This document shows, piece after piece, positions 1 to 6,845 of a DNA stretch of 13,505 nt. Origin of the DNA: JBGPYB01 sp041493035 (GTDB lineage: Bacteria > Acidobacteriota > Vicinamibacteria > Fen-336). The position numbers and the translations under genes were made by a program. The DNA is taken from the NCBI GenBank assembly GCA_041493035.1, contig JBGPYB010000129.1, positions 1-13,505 of the forward strand. Direction: 5' to 3'. The notes under the pieces are model-generated. The model ran no database searches, had not been told where the DNA came from, and saw nothing but the letters and a program-made list of their open reading frames with translations. Every line of letters starts with the position of its first letter. Positions within the stretch are counted from its first letter, which is position 1.

Positions 1-288
1 CAGCGACCTACCCGGGGGCTTCAGCCGGGCCAGCCTCGAACGCCCCCCTATTTGGTCTTGCTCCGTGTGGGGTTTTCCCTGCCCGTCGTGTCACCACGCC
101 GGCGGTGCGCTCTTACCGCACCTTTTCACCCTTGCCACCCCGAGTCGCCCCGGAGTTCGGCGGTGTGTTTTCTGTGGCACTTTCCCTGAGGTCACCCTCG
201 CTGGCCGTTAACCAGCACACTGCCCATGGAGTCCGGACTTTCCTCCCCGGTCCAGGACGTCGAACCGCGGCGATCACCCGACCCACTC
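1..288 (-). ncRNA. rnpB: RNase P RNA, class A, 3' end outside window
   Basis: This is the catalytic RNA of RNase P, which removes 5' leaders from pre-tRNAs. Read on the minus strand, the universally conserved blocks occur in order: GGAGGAAAGTCCGG (246..233), ACAGAAA (175..169), GGTAAGAGCGCACC (near 118..105), the P15/L15 region with GCAAGACCAAATA (61..49), and GGGTAGGTCGCTG at the very edge (13..1). The 5' end is placed at about 288, where the P1 strand GAGTGGGTCGGG begins; its pairing partner lies beyond position 1. The E. coli RNA is 377 nt, so roughly 90-100 nt of the 3' end are missing from the window. The family assignment is secure; the exact 5' nucleotide is uncertain by a few bases. 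It is divergent from the outer-membrane protein gene. Confidence 0.97.
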
Positions 289-301
289 TGCGAACACGGA
301 T

Positions 302-331
302 AGGTTAGGGTCAACGCTGGCCTCAGGTCAA
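302..331 (-). promoter_or_regulatory. Possible sigma70-type promoter of rnpB
   Basis: On the minus strand a TTGACC (331..326) lies 18 nt upstream of TAACCT (307..302). This would start transcription around 295, a few bases before the predicted RNase P RNA 5' end at about 288. The -35 matches the consensus at 5 of 6 positions and the -10 at only 3 of 6, so position relative to the RNA is the main support. Confidence 0.35.
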
Positions 332-414
332 GCAAGACGAGTTCCTCCTTGACGGCGTTGCCGAACGGATGTTAGCTTCCCGCACACGGTAAACTGGGCA
401 AGGAGAAGCGCGCT

Positions 415-1725
415 ATGAAACGCCTGACGGCTTTGCTGACCGGATGTCTGGTCGTGACCGGCGCCTCGGGCGTCGCTCAGGCCCAGGGAACCGCCGACTT
501 GGCACTCCTGATCCCGAATCTCTACGGCCCCAAGGGACTCGTGGTGGACAGCAAGGCCACGCTGCCCGATGGCTCCACCCATTCGGGTCACTTCAACAGC
601 GGTTTCCAGACCGAGTTCACTCAGTTCAACATCGCGATGGCCAGTCAGCTCGCGGCCGTGTCCCTCCCGTCACCCGCCTCGGGCTACACCTACGCCTTCG
701 ATTCCAGCCTGGGGGTATTCCAGCGAACGACCCAGAGCTTCGGCCCGGTCCTTTCCGACCGCGCCGAGACCATCGGGAAGGGAAAATTCACCTTCGGCTT
801 CAACTACCAGCGCTTCACCTTCGACACCATCGAGGGGGTCGACCTCAATAACGTCCCGGCGGTCTTCACCCACGACGACGCGCAGCTCGGGGGCGGGCGC
901 AGGGACATCGTCAGCACCGTGAACTCAATCCGGACCCAGGTCGGTCAGTTCAACTCGTTCTTCACCTACGGCATTACCAAGCAGCTCGATGTCTCGTTGG
1001 CGTTGCCCGTCATCAACGTCGACATGAGGCTCGGGTCCGAGGCCACGATCCAGAGGATCGGCACGGCGCAGAACCCCGCCATCCACTACTTCGCGGACGC
1101 AAGCGGAGGCTTCGGCTCGACGAGACAGTACTCGTCATCGGGCTCTGCGAGCGGCCTCGGTGACGTGATCCTCCGCGTCAAGGCCAAGGCGCCCAAGAAC
1201 GGCCCCACGACCCTGGCGATGACGGTGGACGTTCGGTTTCCGACGGGGGACGAGCGCAACCTCCTCGGCTCAGGGGCGTACGGCGTTCGACCCTTCATCA
1301 TCCTGTCCTGGGCCAGTCACAGCGTTTCGCCCCACTTGAACCTCGGCTACCAGTGGAACGGCAAGAGCATCCTGGCGGGGGACGTCGCCACAGGTCGGAA
1401 GGCGGACCTGCCGGATCAGTTCCTCTACACCGCCGGCTTCGACATCGGCATCAGCAAGCGATTGACCGTCGCCGCGGATGTGTTGGGCCAACGAGTCACA
1501 AACTCGCCCCGGCTCGTATCCTCGACCTTCACGGCGACCAACGGAAAGACGTTCCCCCAGATCGGTTTCGTCCATGGATCCTTCGACATCGTCAACGGAG
1601 CCGTCGGAGCCAAGTTCAACGCGGGCGGGAGTGTCCTCGTTGACTTCAACCTGCTCTTCAAGCTGAACAACGCCGGACTCCGCGACAAGGTGACGCCGCT
1701 TCTCGGCTTCGAATACAGCTTCTGA
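415..1725 (+). CDS. Secreted outer-membrane beta-barrel protein, transporter-like
   Basis: The 436-aa product has a Sec signal peptide (basic MKR, hydrophobic core, cleavage likely after A-Q-A at residues 21-23) and ends in Phe (…EYSF), the C-terminal signature of outer-membrane barrels. The body has many short alternating hydrophobic/polar strands, such as the F-F-T-Y-G-I-T-K-Q-L-D-V-S-L-A-L-P segment. That style resembles the broad 'transporter / MetA-pathway of phenol degradation' barrel families; I cannot name a substrate. The ATG at 415 is set by AAGGAGA at 400-406, 8 nt upstream. A possible lipobox (L-T-G-C, residues 8-11) sits too early and inside the hydrophobic core, so a signal-peptidase-I substrate is more likely. 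It is the only plus-strand gene and converges with the kinase, 18 bp apart. An outer membrane is implied, so the organism is diderm. Confidence 0.8.
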   Translation: MKRLTALLTGCLVVTGASGVAQAQGTADLALLIPNLYGPKGLVVDSKATLPDGSTHSGHFNSGFQTEFTQFNIAMASQLAAVSLPSPASGYTYAFDSSLGVFQRTTQSFGPVLSDRAETIGKGKFTFGFNYQRFTFDTIEGVDLNNVPAVFTHDDAQLGGGRRDIVSTVNSIRTQVGQFNSFFTYGITKQLDVSLALPVINVDMRLGSEATIQRIGTAQNPAIHYFADASGGFGSTRQYSSSGSASGLGDVILRVKAKAPKNGPTTLAMTVDVRFPTGDERNLLGSGAYGVRPFIILSWASHSVSPHLNLGYQWNGKSILAGDVATGRKADLPDQFLYTAGFDIGISKRLTVAADVLGQRVTNSPRLVSSTFTATNGKTFPQIGFVHGSFDIVNGAVGAKFNAGGSVLVDFNLLFKLNNAGLRDKVTPLLGFEYSF

Positions 1726-1743
1726 GGAGGCCGGGCGCTCCGG

Positions 1744-3675
1744 CTAGCGCCCAATGTCGCGGATCGTCCAGCCGCCAGGACCCTTGGTGAGTTGCAGTGT
1801 CTGCTGGAACGTCTGGGAGTGGCCGTCGATCGCGTCCTGTCGGGACAGGTGGACCGTCGCCTGGGTTCCCGAGATCTGGACGTTCGCGATCACGATCCGG
1901 ACGGTCTGTGTTCCCGTTCCCTGAAACGCCTCGCGTAGCCTGCGCTCCTCGTCGGCGGTGAGGTTGGGCTTGAGCGTCTTGAAGAGCGGGAGGTCCTTCT
2001 CTTCGATGGCGCGTCCGTAGTCCGTGATCACCTTGCGGATGGCCGCCTCCTCGTTCACTACCGTGGTCGGCGGGGCGACTGTGGTCGGCGGCACGGTCGC
2101 CGGGGGGACCGTGACGGGCGGAGGTGGGGGCAGCGTGGCAACACTCTCGGTTGTCGGAGGCGCCACGCGTGGGGGGGCTTCGACCGTCGGCGCCGGCGCA
2201 GCCGTCGTCGGAGTCACTCGCGACGCCCGATCGTCCTGCGGGTGCTGAGGACGAGTGGTTGAAACGCCTTCGGCGGCTCGCGCCTCAGGACGAGTGGATC
2301 GCGGCGGCTTCTCGGGAACGGTGGTGCTCGGAGCCGCCGGCTGAGGTTCGGCAACGCTCGGGATCGAAGCAGGCGCTTGTTGCTGCGGGACAGGCGCGCT
2401 GGCCTCGGGCCCCCTCGGGGCCGGAATCGGCTGGCCTGCGAGGCTTGCCGCGGTCGAGCCCGACTGGGTGGAGCCCGACGGGCCCGCCCGATGGGCGAAG
2501 AACCAGACCGCGGCACCTCCGACCGCCATCAGCCCCACGCCGGCAGCGAAGAACGCGGCGCCGCGACCCGTCTCTGCCGGCGCCTTCGCTCGTGGCGCGG
2601 CGGTCGGCGGCGCTTCAACCTGGGTCGGGGCCCGCCCCGAGAGCGTCTTGGGCAGGGGCCGCGGGCGAGCCGCGGGACGCAGGTTCGGGTCGGAGGCCGC
2701 CGACGTGGCGCGCGAGCCGATCGACGTCCAGCGCGATTTCCTCGCGGCCGTAACGCCTGTCTGGATTCCGGCCGCGAGATCCGCGCCGCCCGGCCCGTCC
2801 CCGATGACGGTCGCGCTAGTCTCGTCCATCAACGGGAGAGCGGTCGACAGCAGCTCGAAGGGAATCGTCTGCCGCGCGTGCCGGACGGCGTCCAGCATCT
2901 CCCCCCCGTTGGCGAACCGCTCCGCTGGATCCTTGCGCAGGGCCTTCTCGACCAGATCCACCAGGACCGGCGGGAGCGTGGGGACCCAACGACGCGGCGG
3001 CTCGGGGTCGTTCTCCAAGACCTGGAAGAGAACCGCGTGCATGGAATCGGCCTGGAAGGGCTTATGGGCCGTCAGCAGCTCGTAGAAGACGGCCCCGATC
3101 GAGAAGAGGTCCGAGCGAACGTCGACCTTCTCGCCCCGGACCTGCTCCGGCGACATGTAGTTGGGTGTCCCCATCACCATGCCGGTCTTGGTCATCTCCG
3201 ACGACGATCCGAGCCGGGCCAGGCCAAAGTCCAGGATCTTGACCTGGCCGTTGGGCTGCACGTGGATGTTGGCCGGCTTCAGGTCGCGATGGACTACCTC
3301 CATCGCGTGGGCGAAGCTGAGGCCGTCACAGATCTGCTCCATGACGTTGAGCTTTTCGTCGAGGGTGACCGTTCGGTCCCCGATGATGCTCTTGAGGTCC
3401 TTCCCCTCGAGAAACTCCATCGCCATGTAGGCAACGCCCTGCTCGTCGCCGAAGTCGTAGACGGTGATGATGTTGGGGTGGTTCAGCCGAGCGGCGGATT
3501 GGGCCTCTCGATGGAACCGCTTGCGGAGATCCTCGTCCATGCCCACGACCGCCGACATCGTCTTGACGGCAACGTACCGGCTCAGGACCGCGTCGTGGGC
3601 TTTGTAGACCTTGCCCATGGCGCCTTCGCCGATCTTCCCGATGATCCGGTACTTGCCGATCCGCTCGAAATCCAT
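1744..3675 (-). CDS. Membrane Ser/Thr protein kinase with NTF2-like C-terminal domain
   Basis: A 643-aa Hanks-type (PknB-like) kinase. The catalytic domain spans about residues 9-270: glycine loop G-E-G-A-M-G (16-21), ATP-anchoring K38, helix-C E57, catalytic H-R-D (129-131) with N136, D-F-G (149-151), then G-T-P-N-Y-M-S-P-E in the activation segment. It is an RD kinase, so activation-loop phosphorylation is expected. A juxtamembrane linker leads to one transmembrane helix (about 373-394), a long Pro/Thr/Ala-rich stretch, and a folded C-terminal domain (about 542-643). That domain has an opening helix (E-E-A-A-I-R-K-V-I) and closing strands like DUF4440/SnoaL-type NTF2-like domains. Topology should be kinase inside, NTF2-like domain in the periplasm, so a ligand-sensing role is plausible but inferred. 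A GAGG lies about 10 nt before the ATG. The architecture is common in Acidobacteriota. The substrate is unknown. Confidence 0.93.
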   Translation of the reverse strand: MDFERIGKYRIIGKIGEGAMGKVYKAHDAVLSRYVAVKTMSAVVGMDEDLRKRFHREAQSAARLNHPNIITVYDFGDEQGVAYMAMEFLEGKDLKSIIGDRTVTLDEKLNVMEQICDGLSFAHAMEVVHRDLKPANIHVQPNGQVKILDFGLARLGSSSEMTKTGMVMGTPNYMSPEQVRGEKVDVRSDLFSIGAVFYELLTAHKPFQADSMHAVLFQVLENDPEPPRRWVPTLPPVLVDLVEKALRKDPAERFANGGEMLDAVRHARQTIPFELLSTALPLMDETSATVIGDGPGGADLAAGIQTGVTAARKSRWTSIGSRATSAASDPNLRPAARPRPLPKTLSGRAPTQVEAPPTAAPRAKAPAETGRGAAFFAAGVGLMAVGGAAVWFFAHRAGPSGSTQSGSTAASLAGQPIPAPRGPEASAPVPQQQAPASIPSVAEPQPAAPSTTVPEKPPRSTRPEARAAEGVSTTRPQHPQDDRASRVTPTTAAPAPTVEAPPRVAPPTTESVATLPPPPPVTVPPATVPPTTVAPPTTVVNEEAAIRKVITDYGRAIEEKDLPLFKTLKPNLTADEERRLREAFQGTGTQTVRIVIANVQISGTQATVHLSRQDAIDGHSQTFQQTLQLTKGPGGWTIRDIGR

Positions 3676-3738
3676 CGAATGATCGCCTCGCGCCTGGACG
3701 CCGCTCGCGCCTCCGGCATGAGCGGCCGGGGGCGCAGG

Positions 3739-3757
3739 ATGATATCACGCGCCTTCA
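3739..3757 (-). promoter_or_regulatory. Candidate extended -10 promoter of the kinase gene
   Basis: On the minus strand TGATATCAT (3747..3739) is an extended -10 (TG-n-TATCAT, 5 of 6 to TATAAT). It would start RNA near 3732, giving a 5' leader of about 57 nt. No convincing -35 is present, as is usual for extended -10 promoters. A closely similar block lies upstream of the secreted-protein gene at 9886-9909, at nearly the same distance from the start codon, which raises confidence that it is functional. Confidence 0.45.
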
Positions 3758-3762
3758 CCCCG

Positions 3763-4071
3763 CTATACTGAGCCCCGGCCCTTGGATACGGCCCCCCCGC
3801 TCACGGCCGGGATGATCGCGACCTCCGGGCCGTCCGCAAGGGGCGTCGCCAGGCCTCCCGTGAAGCGGATGCTTTTGGTTCCCGCGAAGATGTTGACGTG
3901 AGGACGAACCTCTCCAAGCTCCGTCACGACGCGGTCACGCAGTTGGCGATGGAGCATCCACAGGGCCTCGAGCAGGTCGCCGACCGTCGCCGCGGACCCG
4001 TCGAGCCGTACCTCGTCCCGACCCTCGGCCAGGGGTCGGAGAGGCGCCGGGATGCGGACGACCACCGCCAT
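3763..4071 (-). CDS. MoaD/ThiS-family beta-grasp (ubiquitin-like) sulfur-carrier protein
   Basis: A 102-aa protein with the MoaD/ThiS fold signature. It starts with a strand rich in V (M-A-V-V-V-R-I-P-A-P-L-R), followed by G-R-D-E-V-R-L-D-G, T-V-G-D-L-L-E-A-L, the R-P-H-V-N-I-F segment, and ends with V-A-I-I-P-A-V-S-G-G. In this family the terminal Gly-Gly is adenylated by a MoeB/ThiF-type E1 and thiocarboxylated to donate sulfur. Here nine residues (AVSKGRGSV) follow the Gly-Gly, so activity would require trimming. The ATG at 4071 was chosen over longer in-frame starts because the fold begins there and the preceding residues look like out-of-frame translation. A TGA in another frame overlaps this ATG as TGATG, suggesting coupling with an upstream cistron. 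No molybdopterin or thiamin genes are nearby. Confidence 0.85.
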   Translation of the reverse strand: MAVVVRIPAPLRPLAEGRDEVRLDGSAATVGDLLEALWMLHRQLRDRVVTELGEVRPHVNIFAGTKSIRFTGGLATPLADGPEVAIIPAVSGGAVSKGRGSV

Positions 4072-4737
4072 CAGCGCGCCGGGCGGGGGCTCGCATATTG
4101 CGTCGGCCGGCCACGACCGCGGCCTTGACGCAGACGACCGGCGGGAGGCTCTCGGCCACCGCGTGCCACGAGCTGCCTTCGTCGGCCGAGGCATAGACGC
4201 GTCCGCTGCGGGTGCCGAAATAGACGCCCGCCTTGGGCAGCGAGTCGGTGGCCAGGGCGTCGCGGAGCACCGTCTCGAACGCGTCCTTCTGCGGGAGGCC
4301 GCGGGTCATTCCCGGCCAGGACCGGCCGGCATCGCGAGTGCGATAGACGCGCAGCCGGCCGCCGGGGGTGCAGCGAAACTCGTCTGACTCGAGTGGAACG
4401 ATGTAGCCGGTGTCCGCGTCGTGGGGTGAGCCGCCATGGCGAAGCCGAAGTCCGAAGGGACGCCGTGGGCGACGTCCTGCCACGAGTCGCCGCCGTCGTC
4501 GCTCCTGTAAAGCCCCCAGTGGTTCTGGAGGAAGAGCCGATCGGTGCGCGTGGATTGAAGCACGACCTTGTGCACACACTGCCCGAACTCCGGCTGCTTG
4601 TCGGGGAGAAAGTCGGCGCGCGCGCCATGATTGCGGGGGCGCCAGCTCTGGCCGCCGTCGTCGCTGCGATAGACGCCGCCCGTCGAGATCGCCACCCACA
4701 TGCGCTGAGCGTCGGTGGGGTGCAGGATGATCGCGTG
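4071..4737 (-). pseudogene. BNR/sialidase-like repeat protein, truncated and frameshifted
   Basis: This is the C-terminal portion of a bacterial 'exo-alpha-sialidase / WD40-YVTN-BNR-like repeat' protein, a beta-propeller family usually near 340-370 aa. Visible repeats are G-G-V-Y-R-S-D-D-G-G-Q-S-W, G-L-Y-R-S-D-D-G-G-D-S-W and, after a frame change, V-Y-A-S-A-D-E-G-S-S-W. Homology begins at H-A-I-I-L-H-P (about 4737), only about 20 bp after the OPT transporter stop, so roughly the N-terminal 40 % is absent. The frame changes at 4423-4426: one more C in the CCCC run joins …F-A-M-A-A-H-P to H-D-A-D-T-G-Y-I-V-P-L-E. The second frame has no stop after …V-C-V-K-A-A-V-V and runs on over the MoaD gene, whereas a third frame stops exactly at the MoaD start (TGATG). 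The 3' end may therefore also be altered. One or both shifts could be assembly errors; the missing N-terminus cannot be explained by a single-base error. Confidence 0.8.
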
Positions 4738-4756
4738 GAGGCGCCTCGACGTGGAC

Positions 4757-6823
4757 CTAGAGCGCCTGCTCCCTGCGCGCGTCCCAGTAGACCCACGCAG
4801 CCAGGGCGAGGAACAGGGCGAGGCCGAGCCAGTTGCCCCAGGCCGAAAGCCAAGCCCCCATGCCCATGAGGGCGACGCGCGTGAGATCGGGCACCAGGCT
4901 CACGTGCCACGCGTCCTCGAGGAAGCGCAGGAGCGCGGCCAGGACGCCGACGAGCGCGCCGCCGGCGATGAAGCCCGATGCGATCAGCGTGCCCTTCTCG
5001 TGGCGCGCCGCGGCGAGCCTCTTGTCCTTCGAGGAGCGCTGCAGCAGCCAGGCGATGGCGGCGCCGAGCACCAGCGGCGAGTTCAGCTCCATGGGCAGGT
5101 ACATCCCCAGGGCGAAGGCGAGCCCGGAGACGCCGCACATCTCCGAGGACACGGCGAACACGCCGCCCACGCCGTAGAGGAACCAGGGCGCCCCCGACTC
5201 CCCCATCACGCCACGCAGCACCGCCGCCATGGCGTTGGGCTGCGGCGCGGGCAGCGGATGCGGATGCGTGGGCCCGGGGGCGAAACCGTAGACGTGCGCC
5301 ATCAGCAGGATCACGGCCGTGGTCGCCACCGAGGCCGCCACCGATCCCAGCATGTTCCAGATCTCGATGCGCCGCGGCGTCGCGCCCAGCCAGTAACCGA
5401 TCTTGTATTGCGTGACGAGGGAGCCCGACATCGAGAGCGCCGTGCACACGACGCCGCCGATCATGAGCGTCTGGAGCATCCCGCTCTCGCCGCGCAGCCC
5501 GAGCCCGGACAGCGCCACCGCCGTGACGATGAGGGTGGTGAGGGTCATCCCGGAGATCGGCGTGATCGAGATCATCGCGATCGCCCAGGCCGACACCGAC
5601 GCGAACAAGAACGCGATCAGGAGCGTGAGGCCCGTCGCCACCAGCGCGAGCGTCCCCGCGTTCGGCTCGTCGGCCAGGACCGAGAAGCGGAAGTACGCGA
5701 GCACGCCCACTCCCGTGGCGATGGCCGCCATCAGGATCCGCGACATCGGCAGGCCGCGGTCGGTCCGCACGTCCTCCTGCAATCCCCCTCCCCGTAGCAG
5801 CCGGCTCACTTCGCCAAGGGCCTGGCGCAGTGCCTCGACGATCACCCCCGACATCTTCAGGATCGAGAGCACGCCGGCGGCGAAGATGCCGCCGATCCCG
5901 ATCGGCCGCACGTAGAGCCTGAAGATCTCGTCGGGCGCCATGGCCGAGAGCGGGTCGGCGCCCGCCGAGATCGCGCCGGGGACGAAGTGGCCCAGGTAGG
6001 CGAACACAGGGACGAGCACGAAAAACGAGACCATCGACCCCGCCATGATGATCGCCGCGTAGTCGAGGCCCATGATGTAGCCGAGGCCCAGCACGGCAGC
6101 CGACGTGTTCATCGTGAAGACGGCCTTCACCTCGCCCGTGAAGCCGGCGAGGCCCTCGATCGCCGCGGTCGAGAAATTCTCGGCCCAGCCCTTCATCGAG
6201 GGACCGACGAAGTCGAAAAGCGCGGCGAGCGCGGCCGAGTACGAGAGCACTATGGCGCTGCGGCCGCCGCGCTTGCCCGCCACCAGGATCTCGGTGGTGG
6301 CGCGCGCTTCGGGGAACGGCAGCCGGCCGTGGAGGTCGCCGACGAAGTAGCGGCGGAACGGGGCGAGGAAGAAGATCCCGAGGAACGCGCCGAGCAGCGG
6401 CACGATGAAGATCTGGAAGAAGGACGAGCGGCCCTGCAGGCCCAGGATGTAGATCGCCGGCATGGTGAAGACCGACCCGCCCGCGATGATGCCGGACGTG
6501 GCGCCGATCGCCAGCACGTTCACGTTCTCGAGCAGCGTCGAGGCACGCGCCTTGAGGAAGCGCGCCGCGAAGACCGAGAGGCCGACGGCCAGGATCGAGA
6601 TCGGGATGGCCGACTCGATCCCCTGGCCCAGCTTCAGCGCGATGTAGGTGGCCGCGGCCGAGAACACGATCGCCCACAGGAAGCCCTGGACGATCGAGCG
6701 CAGCGTGACCTCGGGAACGATCTGGTCCGCGGGAACGACCGGAAGGTAGCGCTCGCCATCGGTCAGCTCGCGAAAGGCATTCTCGGGAAGCCGGACGTCG
6801 TCCTGAGGCTGTGGCCCGTTCAC
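4757..6823 (-). CDS. OPT-family oligopeptide transporter
   Basis: A 688-aa integral membrane protein of the OPT superfamily, proton-coupled importers of small peptides or peptide-like metal chelates. Some 14-16 hydrophobic segments are visible, starting with S-I-V-Q-G-F-L-W-A-I-V-F and ending with the last span before W-D-A-R-R-E-Q-A-L. Family-typical features include the opening T-L-R-S-I-V-Q-G, the polar in-membrane motif I-S-I-T-P-I-S-G-M-T and a conserved cytosolic R-R-I-E-I-W-N-M-L-G. Length is normal for bacterial OPT proteins. The GTG at 6823 is chosen because AAAGGAGG sits 5 nt upstream; an in-frame ATG at 6901 would overlap the peptidase coding end and lacks a ribosome binding site. 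The stop of the aminopeptidase lies 22 bp upstream, so the two are almost certainly cotranscribed. The substrate is probably short peptides, inferred from the neighbour. Confidence 0.93.
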   Translation of the reverse strand: MNGPQPQDDVRLPENAFRELTDGERYLPVVPADQIVPEVTLRSIVQGFLWAIVFSAAATYIALKLGQGIESAIPISILAVGLSVFAARFLKARASTLLENVNVLAIGATSGIIAGGSVFTMPAIYILGLQGRSSFFQIFIVPLLGAFLGIFFLAPFRRYFVGDLHGRLPFPEARATTEILVAGKRGGRSAIVLSYSAALAALFDFVGPSMKGWAENFSTAAIEGLAGFTGEVKAVFTMNTSAAVLGLGYIMGLDYAAIIMAGSMVSFFVLVPVFAYLGHFVPGAISAGADPLSAMAPDEIFRLYVRPIGIGGIFAAGVLSILKMSGVIVEALRQALGEVSRLLRGGGLQEDVRTDRGLPMSRILMAAIATGVGVLAYFRFSVLADEPNAGTLALVATGLTLLIAFLFASVSAWAIAMISITPISGMTLTTLIVTAVALSGLGLRGESGMLQTLMIGGVVCTALSMSGSLVTQYKIGYWLGATPRRIEIWNMLGSVAASVATTAVILLMAHVYGFAPGPTHPHPLPAPQPNAMAAVLRGVMGESGAPWFLYGVGGVFAVSSEMCGVSGLAFALGMYLPMELNSPLVLGAAIAWLLQRSSKDKRLAAARHEKGTLIASGFIAGGALVGVLAALLRFLEDAWHVSLVPDLTRVALMGMGAWLSAWGNWLGLALFLALAAWVYWDARREQAL

Positions 6824-6828
6824 GAGCG

Positions 6829-6836
6829 CCTCCTTT
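6829..6836 (-). promoter_or_regulatory. Strong Shine-Dalgarno deciding a GTG start
   Basis: AAAGGAGG on the minus strand, 5 nt before the GTG at 6823. It is the strongest ribosome binding site in the window, lies just inside the 22-bp gap after the aminopeptidase stop, and fixes the start of the OPT transporter. Confidence 0.8.
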
Positions 6837-6845
6837 CGCTGGTCG

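Noticed and set aside
105..308. Plus-strand 67-aa ORF
   Set aside because: It lies opposite the RNase P RNA and has no ribosome binding site; its sequence is explained by the RNA.
349..377. TTGACG…TTAGCT as promoter of the outer-membrane protein gene
   Set aside because: The -35 is good, but the -10 matches only 2 of 6 positions at 17-nt spacing.
439..447. Lipobox (L-T-G-C) in the outer-membrane protein signal peptide
   Set aside because: It sits at residue 11 inside the hydrophobic core with a better signal-peptidase-I site (A-Q-A) downstream, and the protein ends like a barrel.
1730..1744. Hairpin GCCGG-GCGCT-CCGGC between the convergent genes
   Set aside because: Only 5 bp, no T-run, overlaps the kinase stop; too weak to call a terminator.
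2377..3771. 464-aa plus-strand ORF opposite the kinase
   Set aside because: Antisense shadow; the minus-strand frame has a complete set of kinase motifs.
4072..4194. N-terminal extension of the MoaD-like ORF
   Set aside because: Residues are Arg/Pro-rich and unrelated to the fold; the beta-grasp domain begins at M-A-V-V-V (4071).
4071..6677. Very long (868-aa) minus-strand ORF
   Set aside because: Arg/Gly/Pro-rich shadow of the OPT transporter in another frame, typical of high-GC DNA. Only its last codons are of interest, as the possible original 3' end of the BNR gene (TGATG).
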